Source: Chrysophaeum taylorii (lineage: Eukaryota > Sar > Pelagophyceae > Pelagomonadales > Pelagomonadaceae). From it: a stretch of DNA of 64,000 bases. The DNA lies in assembly GCA_029834535.1 (NCBI GenBank), contig JAQMWT010000055.1, forward strand, positions 124,001-188,000. The letters run 5' to 3'. Shown piece after piece: positions 1-12,000 of this stretch. Both the position numbers and the translations under genes were made by a program. The stretch's first letter is position 1; each line of letters begins with the position of its first letter. The notes below the pieces were generated by a model. The model was not told the origin of the DNA. It did no database searches and was given only the letters and a program-made list of their open reading frames with translations.

Positions 1-3000
1 TCGGGTGCCAACGCCGTGCGCGCGGGGCTCGTACCAAAACATCACCGGCCAATCGATTTGCAATCCGTGTCCCGGGGGGTATTTTTGCGAGCAGGCGCAG
101 GTCACCCCTGATGCATGTCCCGCGGGCTTCTTCTGTCCCGCGGAGACGACATATGCGACCGAGTTTCCGTGCCCAAACGGCACGTTCAACAATAAGACGC
201 GTGCTTCGACTGTCGCCGATTGTACAGACTGTCTGGGGGGCAAGTACTGCGAAACGTCGGGCCTGTCGTGGCCGTCAGGCTACTGCAACGATGGCTATTT
301 TTGCGGGCGAGGCTCGAACACGGCGACCCCGGACGACGGCGAAGTCGAGTCGATTTACGTCGGCGAAACCTGTGCTGATCAAGATGATATTGTCAATGGT
401 GTTTGCCCGCGAGGACACATCTGTCCATCAGGCTCGAGCTCGCCGACGCAATGTCCCCCGGGGAAAATGAACTCGGCCAAGGGCCAATTCAACCCAAACC
501 ACTGCGAGGACTGCAGAGCTGGGTACTACTGCCCACATTCGGCAACGATCAATGCAACATTGCTGTGCGAACCAGGATTCTTTTGCCCGGGTGGCGACAT
601 CGATCCTACGTACGAGTGTACTCTCGGGCACTACTGTGTAGGTGGCGACAAAGAACCGAATTCGTGCGCTCCTGGGTCCTACCAGAACACGACGGGGCAG
701 ACTGAATGTCGTGATTGCCCGCGTGGCCATTTCTGCGTGGAAGGGACAATTGTACCCAAACCGTGCCCGCAAGGCTATTATTGTCCATTGGGGACGCAGT
801 ACGCGACGCAGTTTGCGTGCCCGAATGGCACCTTCAACAACAATACTATGATTTCCTCGGTCGACGACTGCGAGGAATGTCTCGGCGGCTTCTACTGTGA
901 GATCGAAGGTCTCTCGGCGCCGACGGGCCCATGTGCACCAGGATATTTTTGCGCACACGGGTCTGCGACGGCAACGCCCGGCGACAATGGCGACGAGTTC
1001 TACAAGGGCGAGACTTGTTCCGATCAATCGGGCGCCGAAGTCAACGGCGTCTGTCCAAGCGGTCATTATTGTCCCGAGCAGTCAAGCGCTCCCGCGCAAT
1101 GTCCACCTGGAACTATGAGTTCGGCGCGCGGCCTGACAAATGTCACCGAGTGTGCACCATGCGAAGCTGGGTATCAGTGCGTCGGGCTTCCGCTTCCTTG
1201 TGACAGACTCGGCCTCGCTGCAGGTGTCCCGACAGTGCAACAATCAACGCGACGATGCCGTGCGATCCAGGCTTCACGTGAGCAGCGACTTGTCTTCATA
1301 TTCTCGTTCCGAGCGCGTAAATGCGCAGGTGTCCAGGCGGCACCGTCACATCGACGTTGCTGTGCACGCAAGGTCACAAATGTCCAGGCGGTGACGCGGT
1401 CCCAATCGCGTGCGCTTCTGGAACGTACAACAACCTCACAGGACAAACCGAATGTCGCAATTGCCCGCCAGGCTACTATTGCGTGGAAGGGACAATCACA
1501 CCGCGACCGTGCCCGCGTGGCTATTATTGCCCGTTAGGGACGCAACATGCCACGCAGTTCTCTTGCCCAAACGGCACCTTTAATAACAGGACTACGATTT
1601 CCTCCGTCGACGAGTGCGCCGAATGCATCGGCGGTTTCTACTGTGAGATCGAAGGCCTCTCGGCGCCGACGGGCCCATGTGCACCAGGATATTTTTGCGC
1701 ACACGGGTCTGCGACGGCAACGCCCGGCGACAATGGCGACGAGTTCTACAAGGGCGAGACTTGTTCCGATCAATCGGGCGCCGAAGTCAACGGCGTCTGC
1801 CCGAGTGGTCACTATTGCCCCGAGCAGTCGAGCGCTCCTGTGCAATGTCCGCCTGGAACTATGAGTTCGGCGCGCGGCCTGCGCAATGTCACCGAGTGCG
1901 AGCCATGCGAAGCTGGGTATCAGTGCGTCCAGCCCTTGCTTTCTAACGACAGACTCGACCTTGGTTCCAGGTGTCCCGACAGTGCGACCATCAATGCGAC
2001 GATACCTTGTGATCCGGGCTTCACGTAAGCAGCGATGCGTATCCACGCTTTCTCGTCCCGTACGACGCAAATGCACAGGTGCCCAGGCGGTGACGCCACA
2101 TCGACAGTGCTGTGTACGCAAGGGCATTACTGTCCGAGAGGAGATGCCGTGCCTGTGCCCTGCGAGCCTGGAACGTACAATAACCTCACAGGACAAACGG
2201 AATGTCGCAGTTGCCCGCCAGGCTACTATTGCGTGGAAGGGACAATCACACCGCGACCGTGCCCGCAAGGCTATTATTGCCCGTTAGGGACGCAACATGC
2301 CACGCAGTTCTCTTGCCCAAACGGCACCTTTAATAACAGGACTACGATTTCCTCAGTCGACGAGTGCGCCGAATGCATCGGCGGTTTCTACTGTGAGATC
2401 GAAGGCCTCTCGGCGCCGACGGGCCCATGTGCACCAGGATATTTTTGCGCACACGGGTCTGCGACGGCAACGCCCGGCGACAATGGCGACGAGTTCTACA
2501 AGGGCGAGACTTGTTCCGATCAATCGGGCGCTGAAGTCAACGGCGTCTGCCCGAGTGGTCACTATTGCCCCGAGCAGTCGAGCGCTCCTGTGCAATGTCC
2601 GCCTGGAACTATGAGTTCGGCGCGCGGCCTGCGCAATGTCACCGAGTGCGAGCCATGCGAAGCTGGGTATCAGTGCGTCCAGCCCTTGCTTTCTAACGAC
2701 AGACTCGACCTTGGTTCCAGGTGTCCCGACAGTGCGACCATCAATGCGACGATACCGTGTGATCCGGGCTTCACGTAAGCAGCGATGCGTATCCACGCTT
2801 TCTCGTCCCGTACCACGCAAATGCGCAGGTGCCCAGGCGGCGACGCCACATCGACGGTGCTGTGTACGCAAGGGCATTACTGTCCGGGAGGAGATTCCGT
2901 GCCTGCGCCCTGCGAGCCTGGGACGTATACGAATACTTCAGGACAGACTGAATGCCGCGATTGCCCGCCAGGCTACTACTGCACGGAAGGGACTATTGTA

Positions 3001-6000
3001 CCCCGACCATGCCAGAAAGGCTATTATTGCCCGTTGAGGACGCAGCGTGCGGCGCAGTTTGCATGCCCGAACGGCACCTTCAACAACAGGACGATGATCT
3101 CCTCATTCGATGAGTGCACTGAGTGCATCGGCGGCTTCTACTGTGAGATCGAAGGTCTCTCGGCACCGACGGGCCCATGCGCATCGGGATTTTACTGCGC
3201 ACAAGGGTCTGCAACGGCGACACCCGGCGATAACGATGATTATTTTTACACGGGCGAGACGTGTTCCGATCAGTCGGAAGCAGAAGTGAACGGCGTCTGT
3301 CCAAGTGGACATTATTGTCCAGAGCAGTCGAGTGCTCCTGTGCAATGCCCGTCTGGAACTATGAGCTCGGCTCGCGGCCTGACAAATGTTACCGAATGTG
3401 AACCGTGCGCAGCTGGTTATCAGTGCGTCAATGTTGCGCGTTTGCAAGACCCACTCGGCCTCGTTCCAGGTGTCCTGAAAGTGCGACTATCAACGCGACT
3501 GTTCCGTGCGATCCGGGTTTCACGTACGTGCGACATGCGTCGTCGTTCACGACCGCCAGCATCGCAGGTGCCCCGGCGGTGACGCCACGTCGACGGTGTT
3601 GTGTACGGAAGGTCACGAATGTCCAGGCGGCAACGCGGTCCCAATCGCCTGCGTTCCTGGAACGTATACCAACCTCACAGGGCAGACCGAATGCTCTGAA
3701 TGTCCCGCGGGTTTTTTCTGCGTTGAAGGGACTATAGTCCCAGAAACGTGTCCTGCAGGTAAAAAAATTGTGTCCAGCGATCGAAAAGCCAGCATACGCA
3801 GGTTACTTCTGTCTCACGGGCACGAAATACGGAACAGAGTATCCATGCCTACCGGGCACCTACAGCACCGCCCTAGGCCTAGAAGCAGCCGACGATTGCA
3901 CACCATGCGTCGCTGGGTCGTATTGCGGCTCGTATGCCCTCACAGCCCCCGAGGGTCCGTGCGGACCGGGCCGGTATTGCCTGTCGGGCGCGTCGACACC
4001 CGACCCTGATGGGAGCGACACAACTGGAGGACCGTGCAGCGGCGGCTACGTGTGCGTCCTTGGCGCCAAGTCGGCAACGCCGAATGGAGAAGACTCGTCC
4101 GGGTATCCATGCCCCAAGGGGGCCTATGCACCGGAAGGCTCGGCGCACGAGCAGGGCTGCGCGCCGGGAACGTACCAGCCGAGCGAGGCACAAGCCTCTT
4201 GCTTGATATGTCCAGCTGGATACACATGCGCGGGCAACACGAGTCTCCCGGCGACCTGCCCCATCGGTACATCGCAGCGCGAATATCATATCTTGTTGAT
4301 CCTTGTTGTTGTGGCACTCTAGTTGTCTCAACCCTTGCATCTTGTGCTGTGTGTTGCGACGAAGATGCTGCTGCGGAGAAAGATGGCGACCAAGCGGAGG
4401 AGACACCCATGGCCACCTATTTCTCGTGCGAGAAGGACTCCATGCAAAGCTCACAAAGGGAGAACCAAGGAACAGGCTTTTTCACATGAAAGAGGGATTT
4501 TTGTCGACGCTTTGGTTGTCTCCAATAATGTAGTGTTGAGCGATTGTTGGTGTCAACATCCATGTATGAGCGATCGTTTGCTCGGCAGGCCGATACTGCG
4601 AAGATGGCAGCATCCTGGGTGAGATCTGCCCAGACGGCACTTATGGCCACGAGGACGGGCTCGAGTCCACAGCGCAATGCGCCGCATGCCCCGCCAAAAA
4701 ATATTGCCGTGACGGCAACGTGACTGGCGTGTGCGCTGCCGGCCACTTCTGCCGCAGCGCAGCAAGCGTGCCAACGCCCGAGCAGGTTGTCTCCGCAGTG
4801 CAGCAGTCGACTTACGACGAGAAAATTTGGTCCGGCTTTCTATATGCCCAATGCCCGCCCTCACACTACTGTCCGAGAGCGTCTGAAGAACCGACGCTCT
4901 GCCCGAATGCAACGTGGCGAAACTGGACACACGCAACCTCGCTCGACGACTGCGAACCGTGCCCTGCAGGTGTGACATTTATTTCTTCAACGACTATTGT
5001 CCCCAATTTCATTTTTCTCCGCAGGCTACAGGCGCGTTTGCCTGCGCGATGTTTTCACACTGTTGTGTTCGTGCCTTTCACCACCAGCGGCACCTGCAGG
5101 TGTATCCCGGGCGACCCGGTGCCCGTCCCTTGTCCTCGCGGCTACTACTCTCCCCTTGGGGTCGATCCGATACCATGCCCACAGTACACATACAACAGCA
5201 AGCTCGCGGCCACGGCGCTCCACTTCTGCTTGTCGTGCCCGGCAGGTTATTTCTGCCAGTACGAGGGTACCGCCTTCTATCACCAGTACCCTTGCAGTGA
5301 GGGTCACTACTGTCTCGAGAAGGCCGACACCGAGATCCAGTGCCCGGCCGGCACATACCAACCCGAGCTGTCGGCTACGAACATCACTGACTGCAGGACA
5401 TGTCCGGCCGGGCACTATTGCGGTGTCGCGGCAACCACGCCTACGTATTGTGTGGATCCGAAGAACAAGATCGGATACTATTGTCCAGCAGGGTCGGCTA
5501 ACAAAACCATTTGCCCGGCTGGCATGTACTGTCCACAGTACCCGACATCCACGGGGACTCCGATCGAGTGCCCCGCAGGGTCATACTGCCCGCAAGGCTC
5601 GCTCGCGCCGATACGTTGCTTTAATGGGACATACTGTCCCTCCGGCTCCGAGATCTACAAGTGGTGCCCGCTCGGCTATGTGGGCCAGGCCGATGCCAAC
5701 AACACTCTCACATCGATCGCCGACGCCTGTGAGGCGTGTGCTGCTGGGTTCTACGGCGCCGACCCGGCTCGGCTCGAGTGCACAGAGTGCACGCCAGGCT
5801 ACGTCTGCCTCGGTGCCACAACGTCGGAAACGCCGGCAGACCGGATCTCGCAAAACGGGTACTTATGCCCATCAGGCGCGTACTGTCCCGCCGGTAGCAG
5901 TACGGAGACGCTGTGTCCCGCCGGCACGGCGAACCCCGACGAGGGCCAGTCGAACTCGAGCGTCTGCGTCAAGTGCAAGGTAAACTTCTATTCGGGCAAT

Positions 6001-9000
6001 GCCGGCCAGGCGAATTGCAAGGAGTGCTCGTCGACTAGTCGCGCAACATCACGTGGCTCGACCCAGTGTTCGTGCATCGGCCTGAACCGTGCCTTCCAGA
6101 GCTCTGGGCTGTGTCCGTGCGAACCGGGCTACGAGTGGTATGACTCCACGAGCTTCCAGCCGCGGACAGATAACGGCGACGTCGACTGCCAGCCCAAAGT
6201 CTACGACCGATGCGTGGAGGAAGACGTGCGCGACCACACCGGTGCGTGCACGGCTGAAAAAGGCTGCTCGGCCACGTGTGGGTCTGGTGGGGGCGAGGTC
6301 GACCCGACTTCCGGGCTCTGCATCTGCGATGGCCTTCAAACACTGGCTGAGGTCTGCGATGGAAAGTGTCGATCGAGTGCCAACACGGTATACTACGACG
6401 CGACGCTCACGGCATTTGTGGTGGTCGACAGTTCCAACGAGACATTGACCGCGGTAGAATTGTCCGATCTCGACGGCTTTGTTGGCTCGGTCTACTGTAC
6501 CTCGGGCGACTGCGATGTACTGTCTATGACAGCATCCTCGGGAAAATTTGAGGGAAACTACGGCTCAGGCGAGGCTCTCACCGAGTCGAGGCGCCGAAAG
6601 CGCCGCTTGCTGGAGTGGTCGTCGGCTCCCCGTCAACGACGACGCCTCAACGCGGGCGGGTTCGAAGAAGAGTATTTCAACGAGACACGCCGCCAACTTG
6701 AAGATGAGGCCTACGCGTCGATCGAGAGTCCGGTAGTTTGCATGGACGCGGGGTCGATCTTGCTCTTTGATGTAAGCAACGAAAACTACCCAATATACGA
6801 GGTGGACTCATTGATCAACTCTCAGCCCGACTTCGATTACACCGGGTTCACGACGCTAGCGGAGACGGCCAAGTCGAGCGCGACTGTGACGAGTTTTGCA
6901 TTTACTTTTGGCGAGGCCGGACTCTATGTGTTCAAGATGAGCTCGGACTCGAGCGCGCTGACGGTAGTCAAAGTGATGGAAGCGGGCGCGGAATGTAGCA
7001 CGGAAGCTGCATTCACGCCGATGACGGAATCGAACCTGAACGCCGTCAAGGCCAAGGTTGACGAGGACATCGTCCTGGATCCCGATTGGGAGGTCTTGGG
7101 TGGGCTGCTTGGCGGCTTATCGCTTGCGATTTTCGGGATTATCGGCGCGATCTACCACTTCCGCAAGCACGCCTGGGAGACTGCGGCTGAGGCGAGCAAG
7201 GGCAAGTACCGGGAACGCGCGCGCAAAGTGAACCTGGCTACACAGCAGACGAGGGCTGCTCCGAAAGCTGTCGCGCGGAAAGGAGATGTCGTCGACGAGG
7301 AGATCACGTTGTCCCCCGCCGCGACGAGCCTTTCGAAGACGTCGGCGCTCGGGGTACTGGAGGACAATATGCTAGATGACCTCGATGAGGAGGAGCTAGC
7401 GCGGCAGCTTCAGCGACATCACGACTTAGTCGAGCAAGAATTCTTCGGGCAGCGCGAGCTAGTGCAGCAGCTACATGACGCCGTGACGCACGAAGTCGAC
7501 GAGCTCAAACGCGTGTTGGCGACGAGTCTGGCTGACTCGCGAGGCGGGAATTCGACACGGGAGGCGCTGCAAGCGCTGAAGCAGCAGGTGACCGCGCGCA
7601 GGCTGAGCGATGGGCAAGCGGAAATCGCGGAGAAGGAGGCCTTCCGTCTTGTCGAGGAGCTCCAACGGCTTTTGGCGGAGGGCAGTGACAGCATGGCGCG
7701 GCGTATTGTTGAGGAGGCGGCCCAGGCCACTGGTTTGGCGGTGACAGAGGCTGACGAGCACGTAGTCGAGGTGGCAGAGTCACCAACACTCATACGGCTT
7801 CGCGGCGAGCTGCGAACTCTCGTGACAATTATCGAGGGGGACCTCGTGCGAGGATCGGAGGCAGAGGCCCGGAGGCGCCAGATTCAGACGACGGCCTGGC
7901 GCCAATTCGTGGTGGCGCACCAGGAATTGGCGCTGCCAGCTCGCATCACGGCGTTAGTTGCGCGTGTGCACGAAATCGACGACAAGACGGACCGCGCAAC
8001 AAATCACTTGGCAACGGTGTTGGCTTCATTCGCATCGCGCGGTGCACACTTCGAGGCGGCTTTGGGAGACAATGAGACCAAGCTCTCGCGGAGTCTCGCG
8101 CCAACTTTCGTTGACACCGAACGTGCTTCGGCTTTACCTGAGCAGGAACAAGTGAAGCTCCAGGGTGTCGCGGTGTTCACTGGGCTCCTCGACCAGCTCC
8201 GCGACGCGCTTCTAGCTGTGTTCGGCACTGCCGACGATGCCGCTGCGGCGGTGAAGCGCGGCGCCACCAGCGTGGCGCGCGCGAATGCCGAGCTAGTGCG
8301 AACGGAATTGGATGAAGCCGTCGAGGACGCTCTAGCTGCGATGCCGCGCGATGCAGCGCTCGCGGAGATCTCGGACCAGCTACGGACGGTCCTGAGCAAA
8401 CTGGACGCTCGTCCAATCGACGTCAAACCGCCAGACGTCGAGCTGGCGTCGGCAGGACGGGACTCGGTGTTACGGCTCGAGCAGGCTGCTGCGAGTCGCG
8501 TCGCAAACCTACCTGAGCTGAACGAAGCGGATAGGCAGCTGTGGCGGGATGCAGTCGAGAGAGACAAGCAGAGCGCTCAGGAGGCTCTTGCTTCGGAACA
8601 GCAACACCAAGCAGAGCGCGTGCAATTAGCCCTCCATATTCCGGGCGCGGAGGAGGAACCGCCTGTGAAGGAGCCCCCTGCTCGGGATGAGGAGGACATC
8701 CGCGCAGAGGAGCTCGCTTCAGAGCTCGATTTGACGGCCGAGGCGCTGCGTGCATCAAACGTCGAGGCGGTGCGCGCAGTGCGGCGGCGCGAGGCAGCCG
8801 CGCTCGAGGCACACCTTGAGAACCTTGCAAGCACGGACCGTGTGGCTGCTCGGTGCAAGCTCAGTGCAGCTCGTGAAGCTCGACTCGAGCAAGGCGAGGC
8901 GATCGAAAAAGTTGCAGCCGACGAATCCGCGGCATTAGAGGCCGTGGAGGCCGCCATTCGAGAACGTGGTGAGGCAATGCGCGCTGAGGTTACGGCACAC

Positions 9001-12000
9001 ACCGATGACGAGAACTTGGAGGCCGCGCACGAGCGCGAATTGCGAGCAGTCGAACGTCTGGACCCGTCGCGAGTTGGGGAAATGCGACTGATACAACAGT
9101 CCGAGATCGAGGCACAGCAGCGGATGTTGGCACTACTGGACAGAATTGACAAGGAGGAGGATTTCGGCGAGCTGGAAATGCTCGCCGCCGAGTGCGACGA
9201 GGTGCTCGTCGAGCGCGAGTTGGAGCAGCGGCGTTCGAACAATGCTATGCGGCTCGAGGCCTTACTTGACGACGACGCAAGGCGGCGCAAGGCCGCGCTC
9301 GCTGCGAAGGTGGCGGCGCAAAGTGTATTCGGAGAGGTGGACGGTGACGCGGAGCTGCTGGAGCTTGAGTCAGAGCTGAAGCGTGCCGAGGAAGCCGCAA
9401 GGGCGCGACTGGACGAGTCGACAGCTGCGGAGCGCGGACGCCGCCACGATGCGCTTCGGGGAAGACTCGTGGAGCGGCGTCGACGCGCTTTGGAGCGGTT
9501 AGACGCTGCGCGCGCTGAGACGCGCAAGGCCGACGACAAGCACGAGCACCAAAAGCTGTTCGGAACGGCTTCTGGTGAAGAGGCGGCGAAAACACACTTG
9601 GAAGCAGCGCAAGCCAAGGAGCGCGCGGCGCGGCAAGTTGCGGACGCGCTCGTCAAACGGGAGGCAGCGCTGGAGGACATGATCGCGCAAGCAGAAGAGA
9701 GTGAGATTGCCGTGCTCCGTGAGCGCGCGAGTCGCGCCGTGTCGGCACCTGAAGCAATCAACACCGACGCATCACAGAGAGAAAGTGCGCTTGAGGAACG
9801 ATTGCGACAGCGGCGCGACCAGGCCGAAGCGCGGGTCTCGGCGCACGCAGCACGGCTTAAGGCAGCCGAGCTTCGGGTGCAAGTTGACGACGGGTCGCGA
9901 GACGAGATCGAGAAGGCGGCGCGGGACCTCGCGATAGCACAGCGTATGCTTGATGGATTGGAGACACAAGACACGAAAGACCGAGAGGATCTAGTGAAAG
10001 AAATTCAGGCGGCCCAGGACCGCGAGGCGGCGCGAGTGGAGGCGGAGCGAGCGCTCGAGCGCAAGGTGGCGCACGAGGCTTTGTTGGCAAAACTTGAGGC
10101 CCGCAGGCGTAAGGCGAAGCTCGCAATGTTGGAAAAGGCTCAGATGGTGAAGCGCGCTATGCGCGATGTCGAGGATGACGACGATGACGAGGACGCAAAG
10201 CGACGCCTCGAGGCGGCTAAAGCCGAGGCGGCCGAAGCTGAGGAGAATGCAAAGGGCCTCGACGATGAGGTCACGGCTGTCAGCGAGGCTATCAAAGAGG
10301 ATGATGGGCGGCTCGCGGTGCTGCAGTGTGCTCATGATAACCAAGAAAGGCTGCTCGCGGCGCTCGACAAGGAGGCGGGGTCACGTGCCGGAGCACTACA
10401 GCAACGGCTCGCCGCTCGCAAACGCCAGGCCGAGGCACATGAAGCTATTGCCGCAGCTAAGCGGCAAGCTGGTGACGAAAATGGCTGCGCGCAAGAAGTA
10501 CACGCGGCAGAAGCAGCGCGCGACGCCGCTGAACGGGCCGAGCGTCAGTTGGAGGACGTGCAAGAAGAAGTACGTTCGCGGGCGCGCGAGCTGCAACGGG
10601 ATCTGGAAAAGACGACGGCTGAGCTCGCTACGGCGCTGGATGAAGAGCACGACGAGAGTGCTCGTTCACTCCAAGAGCGGCTTGCAAGGCGTCAAAAGCG
10701 GCTAGAAGCCGATGTCAATGCGAAAGCTAAGGACGCAGAGCACGCGGCGGAGCGCGCCATGGTAGCGCGCGAGGAAGTCAAGAAGTTAAGCGAACAGCCA
10801 GAGAACAACAAGGGAGCGTTGGAAGCGGCGCGGAGGACCATGAATGCGAGGGAGCTAGAAGCGGCGGCCACCGCAGAGGCGGCGAGTCACGCTCGCCTTT
10901 TGCTACAAACGCAACTTGACGATGACGAAGCGGATAGACGGGCTTTAGCTGCGCAACTTGCCAGAGAGCGCGAATCGGAAATAGCAAGATTCAAGCACGC
11001 AACGACTGTGGCATACTCACGCGCACAAGAAGGCCTGAATGCACGGCTCAATGCTCGCCGGAAGGCAAAGCAAATGGAAGTGGAAGCCAAGTTGCGCGCT
11101 GCGGAAGCCGCGCTGCGCAACGGCGCGGATGCCACCGAGGCTCTTCGCGAAGCCGAGGCCGCTCTCGGGGTGCTGGATGAGATGGACATAGACGACGATC
11201 GTGACGAACGCCGGGTTATGGAAGAACTGGGCGCCAACACGGCACTGGAAGCCGAGCGGTTGCGACAGGAAATGTTGACCGAAGAGGAACGCAAGCGTGA
11301 TAAGTTGCGTGGGCGCCTCGAGGCACGGGTTGAGCGTGCGAAGCGTCGAGAGAATACCGCGATCGACGAGGCTGATGCCGAGGCATTGAGACGTGCACGT
11401 GAAGATGCGGAAGATGCACTCGCGAACATGGACGAAATCTCGGTGGTGACCGCTGAGGACGAGGACGAGCGAGCCCTGGCCGATGAGCTGCGCCGTGAGC
11501 GTGCGATGGAGCTCGATCGGCTCAATGCGCGGCTAGCTTCGGACTATGAAAACCGCCAAGCGCATTTGCGAGAAAAGTATGACGCAAGGCGCGTGGCTGC
11601 GGATGAAGAGGTCGCCACTACACGGCGCGCCGCGGAGCAAGCTGCTGAAGACGCGGCAAGGGCAGCGCAAGCTGCGAAGGAGACACCGTCAGAGCTGATG
11701 GAAGACCTGGCGGCGGCGGCGGCGAGCGCTGCGCAGACAGCGAGCGTCGTTGCTGGCAACGCGCACGCCACAAAACTGGCGCTCGATGCAGAAGCGGACG
11801 ACGAGGAAAGACGCTTGGCGGACGAGCTGCGCAGGTCAAAGGATGATGAGATGGCTCGTCTTGACGCAAGGCTCGAGGCGGAACGGCTGCGTCGCCAAGC
11901 TGCACTGCGCGCTCGCCGTGCGCTACGGCGCAAGCAGGCAGAGATTGATGTTCGTGCTGCTGAGGCAGCTGCAATGCGAGCCGAAGGAGAGAATGCCAGC

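Noticed and set aside
4267-4588. Alternative end of the ectodomain frame at 4322
   Set aside because: The stop lies in a 322-bp intron; joining 4266 to 4589 restores CPIGRYCEDG, which continues the Cys-rich pattern.
8577-9974. Minus-strand open frame of 465 codons, Ser/Arg/Ala-rich
   Set aside because: It lies opposite the coiled-coil exon of the giant gene; such frames arise from the complement of GAG/GCG-rich codons and have no family resemblance.
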